This document shows positions 5,149 through 5,349 of a DNA stretch of 5,349 nucleotides, in pieces. The notes under the pieces were generated by a model. It was not told where the DNA came from. It did not search any database and saw only the letters and a program-made list of their open reading frames with translations. Origin of the DNA: a halophilic archaeon J07HX64 (lineage in GTDB: Archaea; Halobacteriota; Halobacteria; Halobacteriales; Haloarculaceae); the NCBI GenBank assembly GCA_000416085.1, contig KE356579.1, positions 2,734,316 to 2,739,664 of the forward strand. The letters run 5' to 3'. The position numbers were made by a program, and so were the translations under genes. Numbering within the stretch: the first letter of the stretch is position 1; each line of letters starts with the position of its first letter.

Positions 5149-5349
5149 ATGATCATCTCCGGAACGGTCCTCGTGGACGCCTCGACGGTCCTCAGAGAGG
5201 GTGCGGTTGTCGTCTCGGGTCGCGATATCACCGCTGTCGGGGAGCGCAAAAGCTGGTTGAGCAGTATCCCGACATCGCGAGGTGGCGCACGATATCGTCG
5301 CGCAGGACTGGTCGAGGCACACGTCACACGTCAGACGCTCGGCGTGGAC
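5149..5349 (+). CDS. Amidohydrolase-family enzyme, 5' part, frame-broken
   Basis: The ATG at 5149 opens a typical N-terminus of metal-dependent amidohydrolases (deaminase-like): GTVLVDASTVLREGAVVV, then ITAVGERK (about residues 27-34). The family usually continues with …APGLVxxHVHxxQxLGRG, where the HxH pair binds the catalytic metal. That segment is present, but in pieces spread over other frames: LVEQYPDIAR, then HDIV, then GLVEAHV, then QTLG. At least four single-base gaps in the last 100 bases would be needed to join them, so as written the HxH metal site is not read. Which substrate the full enzyme acts on cannot be decided from this fragment. The gene runs off the right edge. Confidence 0.75.
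   Translation, partial: MIISGTVLVDASTVLREGAVVVSGRDITAVGERKSWLSSIPTSRGGARYRRAGLVEAHVTRQTLGVD

Overview
The window looks like chromosomal DNA of a haloarchaeon (class Halobacteria). It is GC-rich, its proteins are rich in Asp and Glu, and GC is strongly preferred at third codon positions. It carries an archaeal TFB, an archaeal-type (type 2) methionine aminopeptidase, a Tat-exported lipoprotein and an HTH_10 regulator. Several genes have an AT-rich TATA-like box about 25-30 bases before the start codon, as expected for leaderless haloarchaeal transcripts. I do not assign a genus.

Layout from left to right. Bases 1-339 (minus) hold the 5' part of a Tat lipoprotein that appears to belong to the DUF3179 family; it runs off the left edge and its reading frame breaks. 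Diverging from it is a small two-helix membrane protein of the DUF2892/YgaP type (461-706, plus). Converging on that is a two-gene unit on the minus strand: methionine aminopeptidase (1279-2166), then a HIT-family nucleotide hydrolase or phosphorylase (732-1277), separated by one base. Bases 2167-2445 carry divergent promoters and a possible frame-broken small acidic ORF. An HTH_10 regulator follows (2446-3194, plus), with its C-terminal DNA-binding domain one frame away from its N-terminal domain. Bases 3195-3981 have no convincing gene but contain several inverted repeats, including a perfect palindrome and repeated ACCGGTTC half-sites upstream of a complete transcription factor B gene (3982-4965, plus). 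At the right edge an amidohydrolase begins (5149, plus), and its frame breaks several times in the last 100 bases.

The intact genes are ordinary core functions: N-terminal methionine removal, dinucleotide turnover and transcription initiation. The two regulators (HTH_10 protein and TFB) flank the 787-base gap, but nothing in the sequence proves a shared circuit.

The most notable pattern is a set of single-base frame breaks, mostly at short homopolymers and mainly at the two window ends. The simplest reading is uncorrected indels near the edges of a contig; real gene decay is the alternative. I found no convincing new defence, mobile or biosynthetic system, and no CRISPR, tRNA or rRNA.
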